Positions 13,694 through 13,850 of a stretch of DNA of 13,850 bases are shown here, piece after piece (the stretch's first letter is position 1; each line of letters begins with the position of its first letter). Source of the stretch: Syntrophomonadaceae bacterium (GTDB lineage Bacteria; Bacillota; Dethiobacteria; PWVN01); the NCBI GenBank assembly GCA_003561835.1, contig PWVN01000171.1, positions 1 through 13,850 on the forward strand. The letters are read 5' to 3'. The position numbers were made by a program, and so were the translations under genes. Below the pieces are notes generated by a model that was not told where the DNA came from, ran no database searches, and saw only the letters and a list, made by a program, of their open reading frames with translations.

Positions 13694-13850
13694 GTGGGAG
13701 AAACCCCTTTGGCGGACCTGCTGGCCGAGGCCTGGCAGGTCCGCCGGGCCTCCTTCCCTCCCCGGGTGGAATTCGTCTACCCCCGTTTCACCCTGCCTGT
13801 CCGCAGCACCGGGGTAGACTGCCCCCTGAGCTGCGCCCACTGCCGGGGCC
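13694..13850 (+). CDS. Radical SAM protein, 5' fragment; candidate lipoyl-synthase-type (LipS) enzyme
   Basis: 52 residues are seen before the window ends. They finish in VDCPLSCAHCRG, a C-x3-C-x2-C radical SAM cluster motif, after VEFVYPRFTLPVRSTG. The position of the motif, about 40 residues from the start and preceded by a Tyr-Pro-rich strand, recalls the COG1856/COG2516-type proteins that include the two-component lipoyl synthase LipS1/LipS2 (recalled, not searched). Placement 1 nt after gcvPB, whose partner GcvH needs lipoate, fits that idea. GTG at 13694 is chosen because GGTGA lies 8 nt upstream; an in-frame GTG at 13682 would overlap gcvPB. The fragment is too short to exclude other radical SAM functions. 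Confidence 0.7.
   Translation, partial: MGETPLADLLAEAWQVRRASFPPRVEFVYPRFTLPVRSTGVDCPLSCAHCRG

Overview
The window is GC-rich and tightly packed. It looks like the chromosome of an anaerobic Gram-positive bacterium, probably a Clostridia-type Bacillota of the Peptococcaceae/Moorella kind. The grounds are strong AGGAGG ribosome binding sites, a two-gene glycine decarboxylase (gcvPA + gcvPB), a tandem glycine riboswitch with an attenuator terminator, three-subunit transhydrogenase genes and GGGACAGGGGGACAGGG-type intergenic repeats. No species is identified.

Left block, minus strand (1-3483). A sigma-70-type promoter drives a large membrane protein with a spermidine-synthase-like domain. It overlaps a radical SAM gene that runs off the left edge. 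The radical SAM protein carries an N-terminal twin-arginine/lipobox signal, which is unexpected for this enzyme class.

Intergenic control region (3370-3731). It holds the divergent promoters, two near-identical 29-bp repeats, and two perfect TGGCAA-N6-TTGCCA palindromes plus a degenerate third. The first palindrome fills the -35/spacer region of the promoter of the next gene.

Central block, plus strand (3732-8949). A TyrR-like sigma-54 activator (ACT-PAS-AAA+-Fis HTH) is followed within 15 bp by a near-perfect -24/-12 promoter. That promoter precedes genes for a proton-translocating transhydrogenase: alpha-1 (pntAA), alpha-2 (pntAB) and beta (pntB). The beta subunit is about 200 residues too long because its nucleotide-binding domain III is present twice in tandem, at about 85% identity. 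Both copies lack the Lys-Arg-Ser segment that normally contacts the 2'-phosphate of NADP(H), and the usual proton-channel histidine is absent from both known positions. This is the most unusual item in the window.

Right block, plus strand (8950-13850). A promoter, a tandem glycine riboswitch and a terminator lead into gcvT-gcvH-gcvPA-gcvPB, with junctions between adjacent genes ranging from a 4-nt overlap to a 2-nt gap. A second radical SAM gene then begins and is cut by the right edge. Its position after gcv suggests a role in lipoyl-group synthesis or another glycine-cleavage-linked step.

Working model (inference): glycine turns on its own oxidation through the riboswitch, producing NADH and methylene-tetrahydrofolate. 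An amino-acid-sensing ACT/sigma-54 regulator turns on an atypical membrane transhydrogenase that rebalances the nicotinamide pools.
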